The notes: generated by a model not told the origin, from the sequence alone. A stretch of 64,000 bases of DNA from Anisus vortex (GCA_949126835.1 CASBPS010000116.1:1178001-1242000), one strand, 5' to 3'; shown: positions 12,216-24,448, numbered from the stretch's first letter. Translations and numbers: made by a program.

Positions 12216-13260
12216 AGAAAATTCCTGTTTGGGTTTCGCAAACATTAACAAATACTGAAACATTACTAGCAAGTCTAAGATGCCATTGCAAGAAAAATGA
12301 TTTCAAGATCAACAAAATAAGAACTTCTTCTTCTTCATATTACTGTGGAAACCCCGTTCGGACCGAGGAAAGAGTACAAAATTTAACAGACATAAAATAA
12401 AAAACATCAAAAACAAGAAGTATAAACAGTTGATAGAGTTTCACTTTAGGTTTTTAGTCCAGCCCTTCAGTGAAGATTTGAAAGCCGGTACAGTAGGGAT
12501 ACAGTGGAGGCCTGGTCCAGGGTGTTCTACAGTCTAATGGCTGAAGGAAAAACCAATTTGTATACGTCGGTGCGTGTGTTTGCGACATGCAGATTGAGCT
12601 GATGACCTCGGGTAGATCGGGACACCTGTTGGATGTGACCTGGCCGTGTGGATATTTCGAACATAACAATTTAAAATAATTGGGCATTCGCAGCATCGCC
12701 CTGCAAAAAATAAACCTTTTCTCAGACTATGGGCACTGGCAAAATATTTCAAAACAATAGACTACAATCATGTAATTCTATTTAGTAAAACGTGGTCTGT
12801 TTTAAAGATTTAAACAAAGATTCTACAAATAAAACGCGTGAAGAACTAAGGTTAATGCATACAAATATCGAATCATAATACAGAAAACTAGTAGCATGAC
12901 ATTAGGTACAAACTTTACAGTATTACATGTGTAATTTCTTATTTTATTTCTTCTTGTTTATAAAAACCAGTAAATTTTTTCCTAAGCTCGAAATAAAGCC
13001 TCATAAAAACGTAAACACAACTATTTAAATTTGTCTCTTAACGGGATGTACCGGTCAGGTTGGAAACGGAGACTGTAAGCCAATATATTATGTTATTTCA
13101 GTTTAGTTAGTCGAAAAGGTTAGAAACTTTTACCCTCTAGGCTCTCTTTTCTTTTCTTACATTCATTTTTTTTAAATAACGTTATTGTACATAGTTACAT
13201 GTACATTAACAACATATATATACAATAATAAAATTAAAGTGACAACATCCACCCATTCTT
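12216..13260. other. Non-coding stretch with repeat fragments
   Basis: No intact gene. The 12330-12760 part is less AT-rich and has short open frames on the minus strand of unrecognised origin, probably an old repeat. From about 12795 to 13110 there is a family D fragment in the same orientation as 6590-8370, with 'gtttaaacaaagattct'-like and 'aaacgtaaacacaact' blocks. A tract near 13185-13235 is AT-rich filler. Confidence 0.45.
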
Positions 13261-13269
13261 ATGGCTGGG

Positions 13270-13800
13270 GAGGGGGGAAGAGGTACATATGGGGTGTATC
13301 TGGCTGAAGGAGGGGTGTTAATACCCATTAATGGGTGGTGGGGGCTTTGGGGGCGTGCTGCCGCCGTCGCATAGGTCTTTCTGGCTGCCTGAAGACACTG
13401 ACTGGGCCAGTGAGTTTCGAGTCCGCATGGGTAGCACTTCTGGTGTCTATCGGTGACTATGACAAGGACTCTATAATATATGGCGTAGGTCCCCTTTGTA
13501 CACTGATATGTAGTGGGGGAATTTCACTATCATTTTTAAGTTTAATGTGGCTTGTTCACTTATCTGCAGACACTGGAGGCCTCTCTACCTTGACCTCCGA
13601 CCCGGGCTCGGCGAGGTCTTCAAAGAGCCATTCTACAAAACAGCTTTTAATGCTGGCTGTCTGCCAGCGTAAGGTCACTTTTGATGTTTCCGTATGAACA
13701 GTTTTAATTGTCATTCGTATGTCTCCGTCGGTTCCGTAAGTTTTGTTTATTAGTTGGCTTCTCACTTCCGGTGTGGTCTTCAGGAACCACACTAGGGGGG
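13270..13800 (-). pseudogene. Decayed retroelement ORF with CCHC zinc knuckle
   Basis: On the minus strand, a frame of 78 residues (13792-13556) has a beta-alpha-beta flavour like the RRM-type part of LINE ORF1 or Gag proteins. After a break, another frame contains a canonical C-x2-C-x4-H-x4-C zinc knuckle at 13436-13395, followed by a Pro-rich tail. The knuckle binds nucleic acid in Gag and ORF1 proteins. At least two frame changes and several stops lie between the segments, so it is not functional. GC content is higher than in its surroundings, which fits an inserted element. Which clade it came from cannot be told. Confidence 0.5.
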
Positions 13801-14490
13801 ACTCGATCCTATATAGTGCGACAACTTCAGGTGTCTAAATGCCTAGAATATTTTGAATGTTTGTCATTGTGCTTTGTTTTGCCGCCTCTGGGCCACTTAA
13901 ATAGATTCTTAACGTGTCCGGGCAATGAGTCTGCCTTCTACAAGTTCAGTTTTCGGGACCTAGTAGTGGTAAGTAATGGGCGGGTTTCTGTCGGTTGCCA
14001 TTGCGCGCACGGGAAAAAAAACAAGGTAAACACACTTACCCCTCCGCCCACAACTGCGGTTGTGTGTTGCCCCGGGTAGCTCTTGGTGGGTGGCGTTTCT
14101 CAGTCCTCGGCTGGATGTGACATCACGTTGCCGGGAGGTCGGCTGCTGGGCTCAGGAGTGTGGGTGCGGTCACCGGATGGTGACCTCTGCCCTGGAGAGG
14201 TGTCGCTCGACTTCTGGAAAGTCGGCCTGGATCGGCTACTGGTCGCCGGGTGGGTGCTGTTCACGACCAGGGTTGGCCACGGGTTACACAGCAAGTGCGT
14301 CTGACGGGGACGGCCAAGGGTAGCCACTGGCAGGTGCCGATCCGCCGACTGGGTAAGGTTAAGGTCAACTGTAGTCTCGTGCGTGTGGACACACTGACTA
14401 AGTCACAGGTAGGTGAAAATCTTGGGTGTCGTAGACGTGTGAGTGAACGTGACGGGAAGTAACATAGGTACTGATCTGCCCTCCCCCACA
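13801..14490. other. GC-richer remnant, probably the same decayed retroelement
   Basis: Base composition stays raised until about 14480 and then drops sharply to the AT-rich background. Several short frames overlap on both strands with none convincing. It is probably the 5' part of the minus-strand element holding the zinc knuckle downstream. Inference only. Confidence 0.35.
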
Positions 14491-16180
14491 CAACGAAAAA
14501 AAAATTTTAGTAAAAGGCGAAATATTAACACTTTGTGTAAAGAAGTCTTAAATATAAGTCTGTTAATAAATTATGTTAAATAATGCTAGTTGGATTCAAT
14601 TAATTAAAAGCAGTCAATGCATACTAATGAAATCAAGTTCTTAGCTAAAAGGTGTTTTTAAAAATGTTAATGTAATGTAAAAATATTAATTCTTTATTTG
14701 TCCATTTTATGTTCTAGTTTTTTTTGTATCACTAATAACAATATTATATATTAATTTTATTTGGTATAAATTTGAAGGAGAGGTGTGAAATAAAACAAAT
14801 CATTAAAAAATAATATTTACCTACAATACCTGCACCATAAAATGGTTTATTATCTCCCTTGATTAGATTTTGAAGTTCTTTCAGATGTCTACATTGAAGT
14901 TTAAACAAAATTGTATGTATATATAATATGTAAAAAATGAACAAATTATTAAATAATTAATTGTTAATGTAAATTTTAAAACAAATTTGTAACCACTAGC
15001 TTGTTTTCATTTGTAGGCTACTCATCTCCAGAACTGTTGTGTTCATGTTTGTTTTTGTTGATCCAGTCAATGAAACCTGCGACTCGGGTGTAGACACTTG
15101 GGTAGTTGACTGAAACATATTGATATATTAAATTGAATTTACATATGTTTACATACATAATGTTAATACTGTTTGGGACTTAAGTTATATAAATAGAAAG
15201 GTGACTAAACAATGACATTTTATTTTGTCTTTTACAATTCAAGCAGAGGGGGAAGTTTCACAAACGTTATGTTAAAAATGAGATAAATATTTCGATAAAA
15301 TACTCGGTGTATGGCGCACATTTTTTATTAGGTTTTACTACACAAGGCTTGTATTTGATTTGTGCATTTGTAGTTATCATATTGTGCATCGGATTTTGAT
15401 ATTGTAATTAAATTGTAATCTTAATATTTAATACTTAAAATAAACATTACAATCCTACATACATCCTAAATTTACTTAGATTCATTGACGTATAAAAAAA
15501 TAATTTACCTTATGATGCGTTCATTGTTATTTTATGTATCTTATTTTCACGAAAATGTATTTGTAGTAGTTCTTAAACAATTCTAAAAATAAATCATAGA
15601 CATTATAAAACCCATTTAAACAAGTACTTTTTTTTAACTTGAATAATTATGTACCGAGAAAAGTAATGTAAAGGTACATAAAGATTTAACATATAATGTT
15701 GGTATATTATTAAAATTAAAACTATATTCTTTTAATTTATTTAAACAAAATTCAACATAAGCATACCCGATATTTCAAAAAGTATAAATAATTAAACAAA
15801 GACCTACTATCTGTAGCTAAAACAATCAAAATTAGACATATGTTGCAAGTTGCAACATCAAAATCTAATCAAGGGAGCTAATAGTCCTAATTTTAAGTCT
15901 TAGGTCAATGTTTTTTATTACAATTTTTTTTTTGCTATACAATTTGCATTTATATAATATAAAATGGATTATGTTATATCGTAACTCATATGAACGTAAA
16001 TAAAATAAAATAAATAAATAATTAATTAACATCTTAACATAGTGAATGTTTCTTTTAAAACACCTTTTTTGCTACTAGCTTGTTTGCATTAGCGTGCGAT
16101 TGCCGACAATTTCGCTATACTTATTTATACTTACTTACAATTTTTGTACAGCCTTATAATTATAAAGGCTAAAAGTCAAA
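14491..16180. repeat. Family D fragments in both orientations
   Basis: About 14600-14950 carries the 'aaaggtgttttt' and 'ttatctcccttgatta' blocks in the 6590-8370 orientation. About 15290-15420 carries the 'ggtgtatggcgcacatttttt' block. About 15830-16160 carries the reverse orientation ('aatcaagggagctaatag', 'gctactagcttgtttgc', 'cagccttataattataaaggct'). No gene. Boundaries are approximate. Confidence 0.5.
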
Positions 16181-17405
16181 CGAAAAGATTATCTAAACTG
16201 AGTCTAGAGGGCCCTAGTTCCACACCAGTTGGACTAACCGTTCTCTTATAGCATATGTTTGCTTGGGGGGGGGGGGGGGGGGCGCTGGTTTGGGGGGGGG
16301 GGGGGCTCGGGCATTCGGGTCCTTCACGGATAGATGTCCAATTTGGGGCGCTTCTTTTCGGGGTGGCCCTTTGCTGAGGGGAGCTTCGGCGGGCTGCTGG
16401 GGTTGGGTTGATATAGGGGAGGGGTTGTCTGTTGATCGGTAAGTTGGGATATAACAGTTGCGGGGGGGGGGGGGGGCAAGGAAAGCACATATACCCCTCG
16501 TTAACAACTGTCCTTCCCCTCCCCCGAGTTAGACATGGGTATTTACTAAGAAACTATTTTTCACCTACACGGAAGACCTTAGCCGGAGAACCTCTGAGGA
16601 AATGCAGTGCTATTTACCATGAGAAAAGACTCGATTCAATACCCCAGGAAGAGTTGGAGCCTGACTGGACTTACACCGCGATGTACCTTGAATATCCGCC
16701 CAGGAAGAATAAGAGCTAGACCGCACTTCCATGTCGGAAGAGACAGTTATACCTCCTCCCACCCACCCCTTAAGATAGAGCTCGACGCGGACAATCACTT
16801 AGACCTCTCATAAACAAATTTTATACAACGACACTTTTAGTTCAGAAGCCGACTTTAAACTAACAAGATTGACCAAAGACAAAATCATTTAAAATATATT
16901 TTTTTAAATATTAAACTTTAAACATCTATATTTAGACTACGTATGAACCTTGACAATAGCTGACACGTAACAGAACAAACACACAGAGAGACCGGACGAC
17001 CTTGACACACTGAGCTAGCCACCTGGTTGGTTTTTATGTCATCGGATGCCAGTGCGTCATGCATGGGAGGGGATACCCAAGAGCACACTGAGTCCCCTTT
17101 TCCCCCCCCCCCCTCACTACACATTGTACATCTTAGTAGTAATAAGTGACTTTAAACGCAATGGTTTGTATTCAGTATAATAAAAATATGTTTAAACTCC
17201 ATAAAAAGAATTTACACCCCACGTGTTAATTAACAGATTTAGACATCTAGATTTTAAAATCCTAAACATCAAAAAGTGATTGTTTAGAGTTGATCTGGTG
17301 AAACGTCACGAAATGCATGAGGTCACCGTCTATTTTTAGATTCGGACAAACAAAGTGAAATAATCATGGCGACTGATACTTGATTTGTACTTGTGGTTCT
17401 AAATG
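16181..17405. other. GC-rich low-complexity patch, no convincing gene
   Basis: Long G runs at about 16266-16281, 16290-16305 and 16459-16475 and a C run near 17104-17113 create Pro-rich frames on the minus strand. These are low-complexity artefacts. The 16500-16830 part is close to balanced in composition with short open frames on both strands but no recognisable domain. Confidence 0.4.
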
Positions 17406-17419
17406 AAAACTTGTGCAGC

Positions 17420-18210
17420 ATTGTTGTATGAAGATATTATATCTTCCCATTCAGGTTTGGAACTGAAAAACTTGTGCAGCATTGTTGTATGAAGATATTA
17501 TATCTTCCCATTCAGGTTTGGAACTGAAAAACTTGTGCAGCATTGTTGTATGAAGGTATTATATCTTCCCATTCATTGTTGTATGAAGGTATTATATCTT
17601 CCCATTCATTGTTGTATGAAGATATTATATCTTCCCATTCATTGTTGTATGAAGATATTATATCTACACATTCATTGTTGTATGAAGATATTATATCTTC
17701 CCATTCATTGTTGTATGAAGATATTATATCTTCCCATTCATTGTTGTATGAAGATATTATATCTTCCCATTCATTGTTGTATGAAGATATTATATCTTCC
17801 CATTCATTGTTGTATGAAGATATTATATCTTCCCATTCATTGTTGTATGAAGATATTATATCTTCCCATTCATTGTTGTATGATGGTATTATATCTTCCC
17901 ATTCATTGTTGTATGAAGATATTATATCTTCCCATTCATTGTTGTATGAAGATATTATATCTTCCCATTCATTGTTGTATGAAGATATTATATCTTCCCA
18001 TTCATTGTTGTATGAAGATATTATATCTTCCCATTCATTGTTGTATGAAGATATTATATCTTCCCATTCATTGTTGTATGAAGATATTATATCTTCCCAT
18101 TCATTGTTGTATGAAGATATTATATCTTCCCATTCAGGTTTGGAACTGAAAAACTTGTACAGCATTGTTGTATGAAGGTATTATATCTTCCCATTCAGGT
18201 TTGCAACTGA
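17420..18210. repeat. Nested minisatellite: 33-bp core inside a 61-bp unit
   Basis: Two 61-bp units (17420-17541) consist of a 33-bp core plus a 28-bp 'aggtttggaactgaaaaac' spacer. The core alone then repeats 18 times (17542-18135, exactly 594 bp). A spacer and one more core follow to about 18196. Each standard core contains the near-perfect dyad GAAGATATTATATCTTC (8-bp arms around one T). Since 33 is a multiple of three, three frames of over 200 residues stay open on the two strands. They are artefacts of the array. Confidence 0.97.
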
Positions 18211-18739
18211 AACGATGGCTTCAATGCAGAGGCATAAAACAATCAGGAAATATGACTGAACTTATAAAAAGGTAAGATTAAGTTTCGTCTCAGCTGTGAG
18301 ATGTGAAGGCTTAGTCTAGTACTTGACTTAACTTAGTAGTAATACTAGTAGAAATACTTGAATTTCTAGTCGTTGTATTACTAGTAGATGATCTCAATTT
18401 TTATTAAAGTGTAGTAATTAAGATTTACGGGAATTTTGTTAGAATTTTGTAAAATATATATTTGTAACTTGTTGAACAGACATCAAATTGACAGTTTTTT
18501 TTTTGGTACATTTTCAGGACGCAGAAAGCAATAGAGTTCGGCAGAGATGTCTACATATATATAAATATTGACCACCGAAAGTAGTATGAGCAAAAGTTAC
18601 AGACGCTCACCATCGCCAACGCCTCGGTCAATTCAGCTCGACCACCAGTGCCTCCTATTACAGGTTAGAAAACATTTCCTTCAGAAAACATAATTCCCCA
18701 GTTTTTTTAATGAATGACATATTCACCACTATTTATTTC

Positions 18740-19820
18740 AACCTGCTTTAATTTCAAACCAAACAGTGACTATGGATGCTGGCATTTCAAAACCCTTGGC
18801 CGTGGAAAGCTGTATTTTAATAATGGTCATATTCAACAATTAATGAGGATTTCATTTTGTAAAAGCCAAAATCATGGCATCTTACAGAATTAATAAATGT
18901 ATCATGTACATATAAGTCTAGTTAACACAGCGGCACAAGCTGTGAGTGTGTGGTATCATCTTTAGGCCGCTGTAGCCCTGTTGCTGGAACCCTTTTAGAT
19001 TTTATGAATAACAGTGCACCTGCAACCGACATTTCTGTAACGTCAAAGACATGTACATGGAACAAAGGTAGAGAAAACAAAAAAGATCACCAGGAAAAAT
19101 GTGTGACACTGTCTTTAATAACAAAAAGAAACACATTATCCAGGTTATTGATTTCAACCCCATTAAAGATAATTCTAACATCGACAATTAAACGAACGTC
19201 AATGCATTGATGACAGCCTTGAAAGTCAACAAAATGCACACTAGCATGTTCGGTTCACTATTGACATTTGTATATGACGATTACGGGCTAATTAATGAGA
19301 GAAAAGATGTTCTAATTACACTGCGACACATTTTCTTAGACTCGATCATGGTTCCCAGGGCCAGCGATGATGACACTCTTGGACGGCATCCTACAGCTTT
19401 GACGTAAACACAAGGCACCGAAGATTGGAAACGACAGCTGTAGGCTACGTATAACAGCTTCTGAAGCAAAAATTTTTGCTAATTGTAAAACGAATGTATC
19501 AATGAAGAAACTTCTCTTCAACAAATTGTGGAACAATGCTTCCATACAAACATCCGCAATGATATATGGCAGAGACCACGAAGAGTGTCCTAAAAAAGAC
19601 TATCTACTTTTAAAACGAAAAAACTTCTCATTCAACTGCTAAGTTTGGTTTGGTTGAAGTTAAGTTCCAGTTTGCTTTAAGAGATGCAGATATCAACAAT
19701 TTTGAAGAACATCTGTCACAATCTCAAAGAAATGCGTTTTGTTTAAAGCGAGATGACAGTGGCACTATCCAGATACAGATGCAGCTAGAAGAAATATATT
19801 TTAGAAGTATACAATTCTGA
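18740..19820 (+). pseudogene. Decayed SWIM zinc finger / YqaJ-type exonuclease gene
   Basis: The 18950-19210 frame carries 'GRCSPVAGTLLDF' and 'TSKTCTWNKG', matching the pattern of SWIM-type zinc-binding segments fused to YqaJ exonucleases in invertebrate genomes. The 19415-19641 frame carries 'LRITASEAKIF' and 'AMIYGRDHEE', the RITAS and YG-x2-(H)E blocks of the YqaJ (lambda-exonuclease-like) fold. After a one-base shift at an A run near 19620, the frame to 19820 carries 'FGLVEVKFQF', containing the catalytic E-V-K. The later H-x-Y-x-Q-x-Q-G-Q block is missing. YqaJ domains cut DNA during recombination and often travel in mobile elements or viruses. Several frame changes without intron signals make this a pseudogene. 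The domain call is from motif memory. Confidence 0.6.
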
Positions 19821-20566
19821 ATTATAATTTAATTAGGCAAAAATATTACTTTTGTATAGTTGAACTAATAATTTTGAACATTTGCAAATATAAGCAAAGA
19901 AAGTATAAACACTTAAGTCAATAAAAGGTAGGTGTAATTAAAGCGAAATCATTTTTACACAAGACAAAGCAAATTTGAAGTAACTATGTACATAAATAAA
20001 TGTTTTATAGTCTTTTTTTGTCAAATCATTATAATTTGCACTTTTTAGCGATTAGGAGGGGGTCGCAATTAATACTTGAATCGTGCCCCCCCCCCCCCTC
20101 CCCGGATTGATTGATAAAATATTTTAGACAAAAAATATACAAACAAATTTGTATTAAAACATGTATAATTAATTGTAACAACTGCGACTCCTTTCATTGT
20201 CATATCGATATCATTATCTTTGGGGATCTATTCTCCCCCCCCCCCCCCGATGCCCTACTTATTACTCCATTCACGTTTCTCTAAACATAAATGTGCATGA
20301 ATCATTACAATACGTATCTCTAGCTTCTCCCTGGAGAAAGCTAACCCAGACTAAATGTGAACTATTTGGACCGTTGAAAGCGAGTGCTAGCTTTCGCCTG
20401 AAGAGGTGTGTCCTAGTCTGTGCTGCACAGTGCTGCACTAGCTATTGGACTTCCGATAGCAAGTCCTAACTTTCGCCTGGAGTGGTGATCCTAGCCTGTG
20501 CTGCACAAAAGTGTGTCTTTATACCTCTTCTTCTGCCCTCCTCGCGTTCGCTTTCCTACGACTAGT
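19821..20566. other. Non-coding stretch with C homopolymers
   Basis: No gene seen. C runs at about 20086-20099 and 20236-20248. From 20330 to 20510 there is a locally duplicated 'agctttcgcctg(g)ag(a/t)gg' motif followed by 'cctag(t)ctgtgctgcaca', two partial copies about 80 bp apart. Confidence 0.4.
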
Positions 20567-22290
20567 TCACCATAGAAAATTTTTTGGGTAGTCGTACTTC
20601 GGCATGCGCACTACGTGGCCGTCCCATCTGAGCTGGGCTTTTGCCAGTTGGGTGTACAGGCTTGGCATGCCGGTCCGCGCAAGGACCTCAGCGTCTGGGA
20701 CCCTGTCCTGCCACCTTACCCGTGTCAGCTTTCGTAAGCAGCTCAGATGGAAGTGATTTAGCTTCCTAGCTTGACTGCTATACACGGTCCAGGTTTCACA
20801 TGCGTAGAAAAGAATTGGTAGAACGGCAGCTGAATAGACTTTAAGTTTGGTTTGCAGCTTAATGCCTCTTCGATTCCAAACATTAGACCGCAGTCTTCCA
20901 AAGGAGGAACCGGCTATGGCTATCCTGAGATTTACTTCATCGTCTATATGTACTGACTGGGAGAGGATACTGCCAAGGTATGTGAACCTGACAACATTGT
21001 TTAACTTTAGTCCATTTACAGTGATGGAAGGTTCAGTGTGCTCGCATCCAGGAGCAGGCTGGTGCAAAACCTCGGTTTTCTCGGTTGCGATAGTTACGCC
21101 GAAGTTGGTGCATGCCGCTGAGAACAGGTCCATACTGCGCTGCATGTCTGCCTCCGTGGAGGCTATCAGGGAGTAGTCATCTGCAAAGAAAAAGTCCCGT
21201 ATTGTCTCAATGCGGTTCATTGATTTAGCCTGCTGTCTCCTCAGATTGAACAGCTTACCATCAAAGCGGTACCGGAGTTTGATACCTACATCACTGTCTT
21301 GAAGGCATCCAAAAGCGTGGCTGAGAACATGCTGCTTAAGAGTGTAGAGCTAAGACACATCCCTGCTTTACGCCGTTTGTAACCTGGAAGGGTTCTGAAA
21401 AGCTGCCCTGGTCTTGGACCCTGGCGAGCATGCCGTCGTGGAGTTGCGTGACCATTTCGATGAAGGTGTCTGGGCATCCAAATTTGGCCATGATTCTCCA
21501 GAGTCCCTCGCGGCTGACTGTGTCAAATTCCTTAGTCAGGTCTACAAAAGTGGCCTAGAGAGGTACATGTTGTTCCTGGCATTTCTGTTGCATTTGGCGG
21601 GAAGCGAAGATCATATCAATGGTTCCTCTATCCTTCCTAAAACCGCATGGCTCTCATGCCATAGACCCTGGTCGAAGTGAGCTGTAAGTCTTTTTAAGAG
21701 TATCTTGCAAGGATTTTGCCAGCGATGCACAGAAGCGATATTCCCCTATGGTTGTCGCATGCTTGCCGATTGCCCTTGCTCTTGTAAAGGTGGATGATGG
21801 TTGCATCTTTGAATTTTCGTGGGACTTTTTTTTTGTTTCCACATCTCGCAGAACATGGCCGTGAGTTTTTCGACTAGTGTGTGTCCAGCTGATTTATATA
21901 TTTTGGAAGGAATGGAGTCAGCTCCAGGAGCCTTGTCGCTAGACAGGAGATCAATGGCCTTTTTTTTGTTTCCAGCTCTGATGGAGGTTCAGCCATTCCC
22001 TCATTGATTGCAATCTGTGGCAGTCGATTGATCGCCTAATCGCTAATGGTAGAGTGCATGTTGAGGACACAGTTGAAGTGTTCTGCCCAGCGAGCCAGAA
22101 TCTCTTCTTTAGATACTATAGGTACAGGCATCCAGGCACCGGGTGGTTCTCGAGATGGGTTGCAGCGTCCATTGCTTCCTCCCCACCGAGACCCGGCAGT
22201 GCAATGGATCTCGGACCCGCTGCGGGGGCCGTTTTTCATGCGTTCGCCCGCCGGTGTATTATTAATGGGCACGTATCGGCGGTTTACACA
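20567..22290 (-). pseudogene. Degenerate LINE (reverse transcriptase remnant)
   Basis: Read on the minus strand, pieces of one non-LTR retrotransposon RT follow each other in several frames. A segment with 'EEILARWAEHFN' lies at about 22140-22080. A GFRK-type motif B region and an FVDL-like motif A region lie around 21640-21500. A longer frame (21220-20567) has the catalytic-type 'FFFADDYSL' box, the thumb-like 'FTYLGSILSQSVHIDDE' block, 'ILFYACETWT' and 'LRWDGHVVRMP' near the end. Stops and frame changes break it at several points and the endonuclease is absent, so it is a dead 5'-truncated copy. It differs from the intact LINE at 41881-45860. Clade not assigned. Confidence 0.8.
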
Positions 22291-23240
22291 CTACGCCACG
22301 ATGAGGCCCATGTGTACAGTAGTACCGTAAAAGATAATACCCTATTATATAAAAGAATGGACCAGGCTGTCCTTCAATGGCGCTTAAACAGCAGCACAAA
22401 GTCGTGACCAGTGGCGATTGATGATACAGAAGTCAATAATGGTTCTCGCAGAGACCAACCCACGGGTTAAAGAATGGGTGATGATGAATAGACCATTTCA
22501 ATCCAGGAAAAAAAAAACTACATGGACATTTAAAATAAGTTATGTATAAAGCGAATAGAATTATTTAAACAAAAAATCATGTTTATTAAAGATCTTATCC
22601 AAGCGTAGCTTCACTATTTAACACTCTAAGCATCAAATTTTTATACGGGGCATTCGTTGCTACTGTCCTACGTGTGAGACGCTTGTTTGACACTTGATAA
22701 AACGAAGTCAATGTAGTTTTTTTTTATGATTTCTATTGTTATAATTAATAGATAAATGATGAAATTACATATTTCATGTGGTTTTATATCAAAATTTAAA
22801 TCATTTTTGATAAATGTGTACTTACTTTTGACAATGTTAACTTTTTTTTCATCCATTTTTACAAGTTGAAAGGTCAAGATAATGTACATCTATTTAAAAG
22901 TACAATTTTGTACGAAAAGCAAAGTTATAATTAAAGTCTATCTATATTACAATGCAAAAAAAACAATTGTTGTATTTATAAGGCATATACGTATTTAAAA
23001 GGATTTTTTTTACGAAGTGTCCCATAAGTGGGATGCTAGCAGAAAATGGGTTTAAAACATTACTAAAAATATTCCCCCCCCCCCGCTAGGAAATTTTCTG
23101 CGGGCGTCCATGTACTCATGTAGGCCTTTTACTATTAGCGTTACATTTTATTTACTGAGTGAAATATTAAAATAATTTCCATAAAATATCAAAATTTAGA
23201 CATTGAAATCATAATACTAATTATACCTGGTAAGATTTTT
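22291..23240. other. AT-rich non-coding stretch
   Basis: No gene recognised. The minus-strand frame at 22668-22889 is Ile/Lys-rich with no domain. It lies downstream of the THAP exon and could overlap a later exon or intron of that gene, but no supporting splice site was identified. A C run occurs at about 23075-23086. Confidence 0.35.
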
Positions 23241-23247
23241 AAATTAC

Positions 23248-23502
23248 CTGTTTTGATCTGTAATACGCTGGTATAATGTCGGAGTGTGCTTCAGTATGTC
23301 CCTTCTTTTCTACGAGAAAATGTTTACTGCATACGTAAAAGTCTGTTTTAACATTTATGGTAGTAAAACCAACGACTGCACGTGCATTGGCCCAACGTTT
23401 ACATTTCTCCAAATTTATTTGTGGCTTTGGAAAGATATAAAAAAAACTGCTCGCATGTCTTGAGTCACTGTTGCAGGTTCCATAGGCGCAGTGACGAACC
23501 AT
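23248..23502 (-). CDS. First exon of a THAP-domain protein
   Basis: Starting at the minus-strand ATG at 23502, the frame encodes an almost complete THAP zinc finger: C5-x4-C10, an FPK motif near residue 25, W37, C58-x2-H61 with F62, and an 'IIPAYY' block resembling the conserved A-V-P ending. THAP domains are sequence-specific DNA-binding modules found in host regulators and in P-element-type transposases. The frame would stop soon after 23240, but 'aaacag|gtaatt' gives a plausible splice donor with the exon ending at 23248. Downstream exons should lie to the left and were not found. Whether this is a host gene or a domesticated or decayed transposase exon is open. Confidence 0.6.
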
Positions 23503-23569
23503 GTTTCTATACGAATATGTAGGCTAAACAATGCAAGTGTTTGTACGAGCGTGGGACCCGGACGAAAAT

Positions 23570-23582
23570 TTTATATATATAA
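23570..23582 (-). promoter_or_regulatory. TATA-like box upstream of THAP exon
   Basis: The minus strand reads 'tttatatatataaa' about 70 bases upstream of the THAP ATG, followed by a short GC-richer stretch where a start site would be expected. Position and sequence fit a core promoter, but AT-rich DNA makes such matches common. Confidence 0.35.
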
Positions 23583-24448
23583 AGAGATCTGTCGTCATTT
23601 CCGAACAACCCTGTAATAGAGTAGAATAATTTTTGAGTTTCTGTTTAGATAAAACGCAGTTGAATTATACAATTTTCAATAAAAAAGTACATAGACACCA
23701 CTGTTTGGTGTATAAAATAGTAGATATTATATACTTGTGTTACATTCCATTTGTTTTCATTAAATACAATTGAATTATAACATTTTAAATAAAACGTTCA
23801 TAGTTATAAATATATACTACTTTTTATTGAAGCAAAACAAAAGAGGAGAAAATGTATATGATGATGTTGATGATGTCTTCTTTTCCCCTTCCAGCTGTTC
23901 ACAAAAGGAAACATTTAGTTATTTAATATATAGTAAACAAAACAAGGTTAAGCACAACTTAATATTATCATACAAGCAAACACACATAGTAAATACTATA
24001 AAATAAATAAACATGTAGATCTATCGCCACTTTTCCTAAATGGATGGTGCTGAGAGGGGAGTAAGATATTATTTTTTACAGTCTCTCCTTCTATACTGAA
24101 GATTATTGTACACTACACTTATTTGTTTCGTTATTTCTAGCCTTGAATATTGGTTAGTGTTTATGGTTTTTATGTTTTGTTCAGGCAACCCATTCCATGC
24201 CCGGATGCTACTGGGAAAGAAAAAGTATTTATTACATGCATTTATTATTGCATATGGGAAAAGAAAAGCGTTTTTCGTCCTTATGTTTATATCAACATTG
24301 TAATAAACTGTTATTATGTTTTATTTCTAAGTTATGTTTATATCAACATTGTAATAGACTGTTATTATGTTTTATTTCTAAGTTAGCATATAATTTAAAG
24401 CATTATGTATCATTACTTCATTACTCTTTGCCTTTCTGTCTTCAAGCG
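23583..24448. other. AT-rich non-coding stretch
   Basis: No gene seen. A segment of about 51 bp containing 'tatgtttatatcaacattg' occurs twice in tandem at 24280-24386. Short frames here have no recognisable domain. Confidence 0.4.

Noticed and set aside
12454..12752. Minus-strand frames near 12.5-12.7 kb as a gene
   Set aside because: Two overlapping short frames, neither with a recognisable domain. The surroundings look like an old repeat.
16176..16719. Pro-rich frames near 16.2-16.7 kb
   Set aside because: They are produced by long G homopolymers read on the minus strand and have no recognisable domain.
17512..18175. Three frames of more than 200 residues on both strands
   Set aside because: All are readings of a 33-bp tandem array whose unit is a multiple of three and lacks stops. 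Simultaneous open frames on both strands with perfect internal repetition are expected without any coding function.
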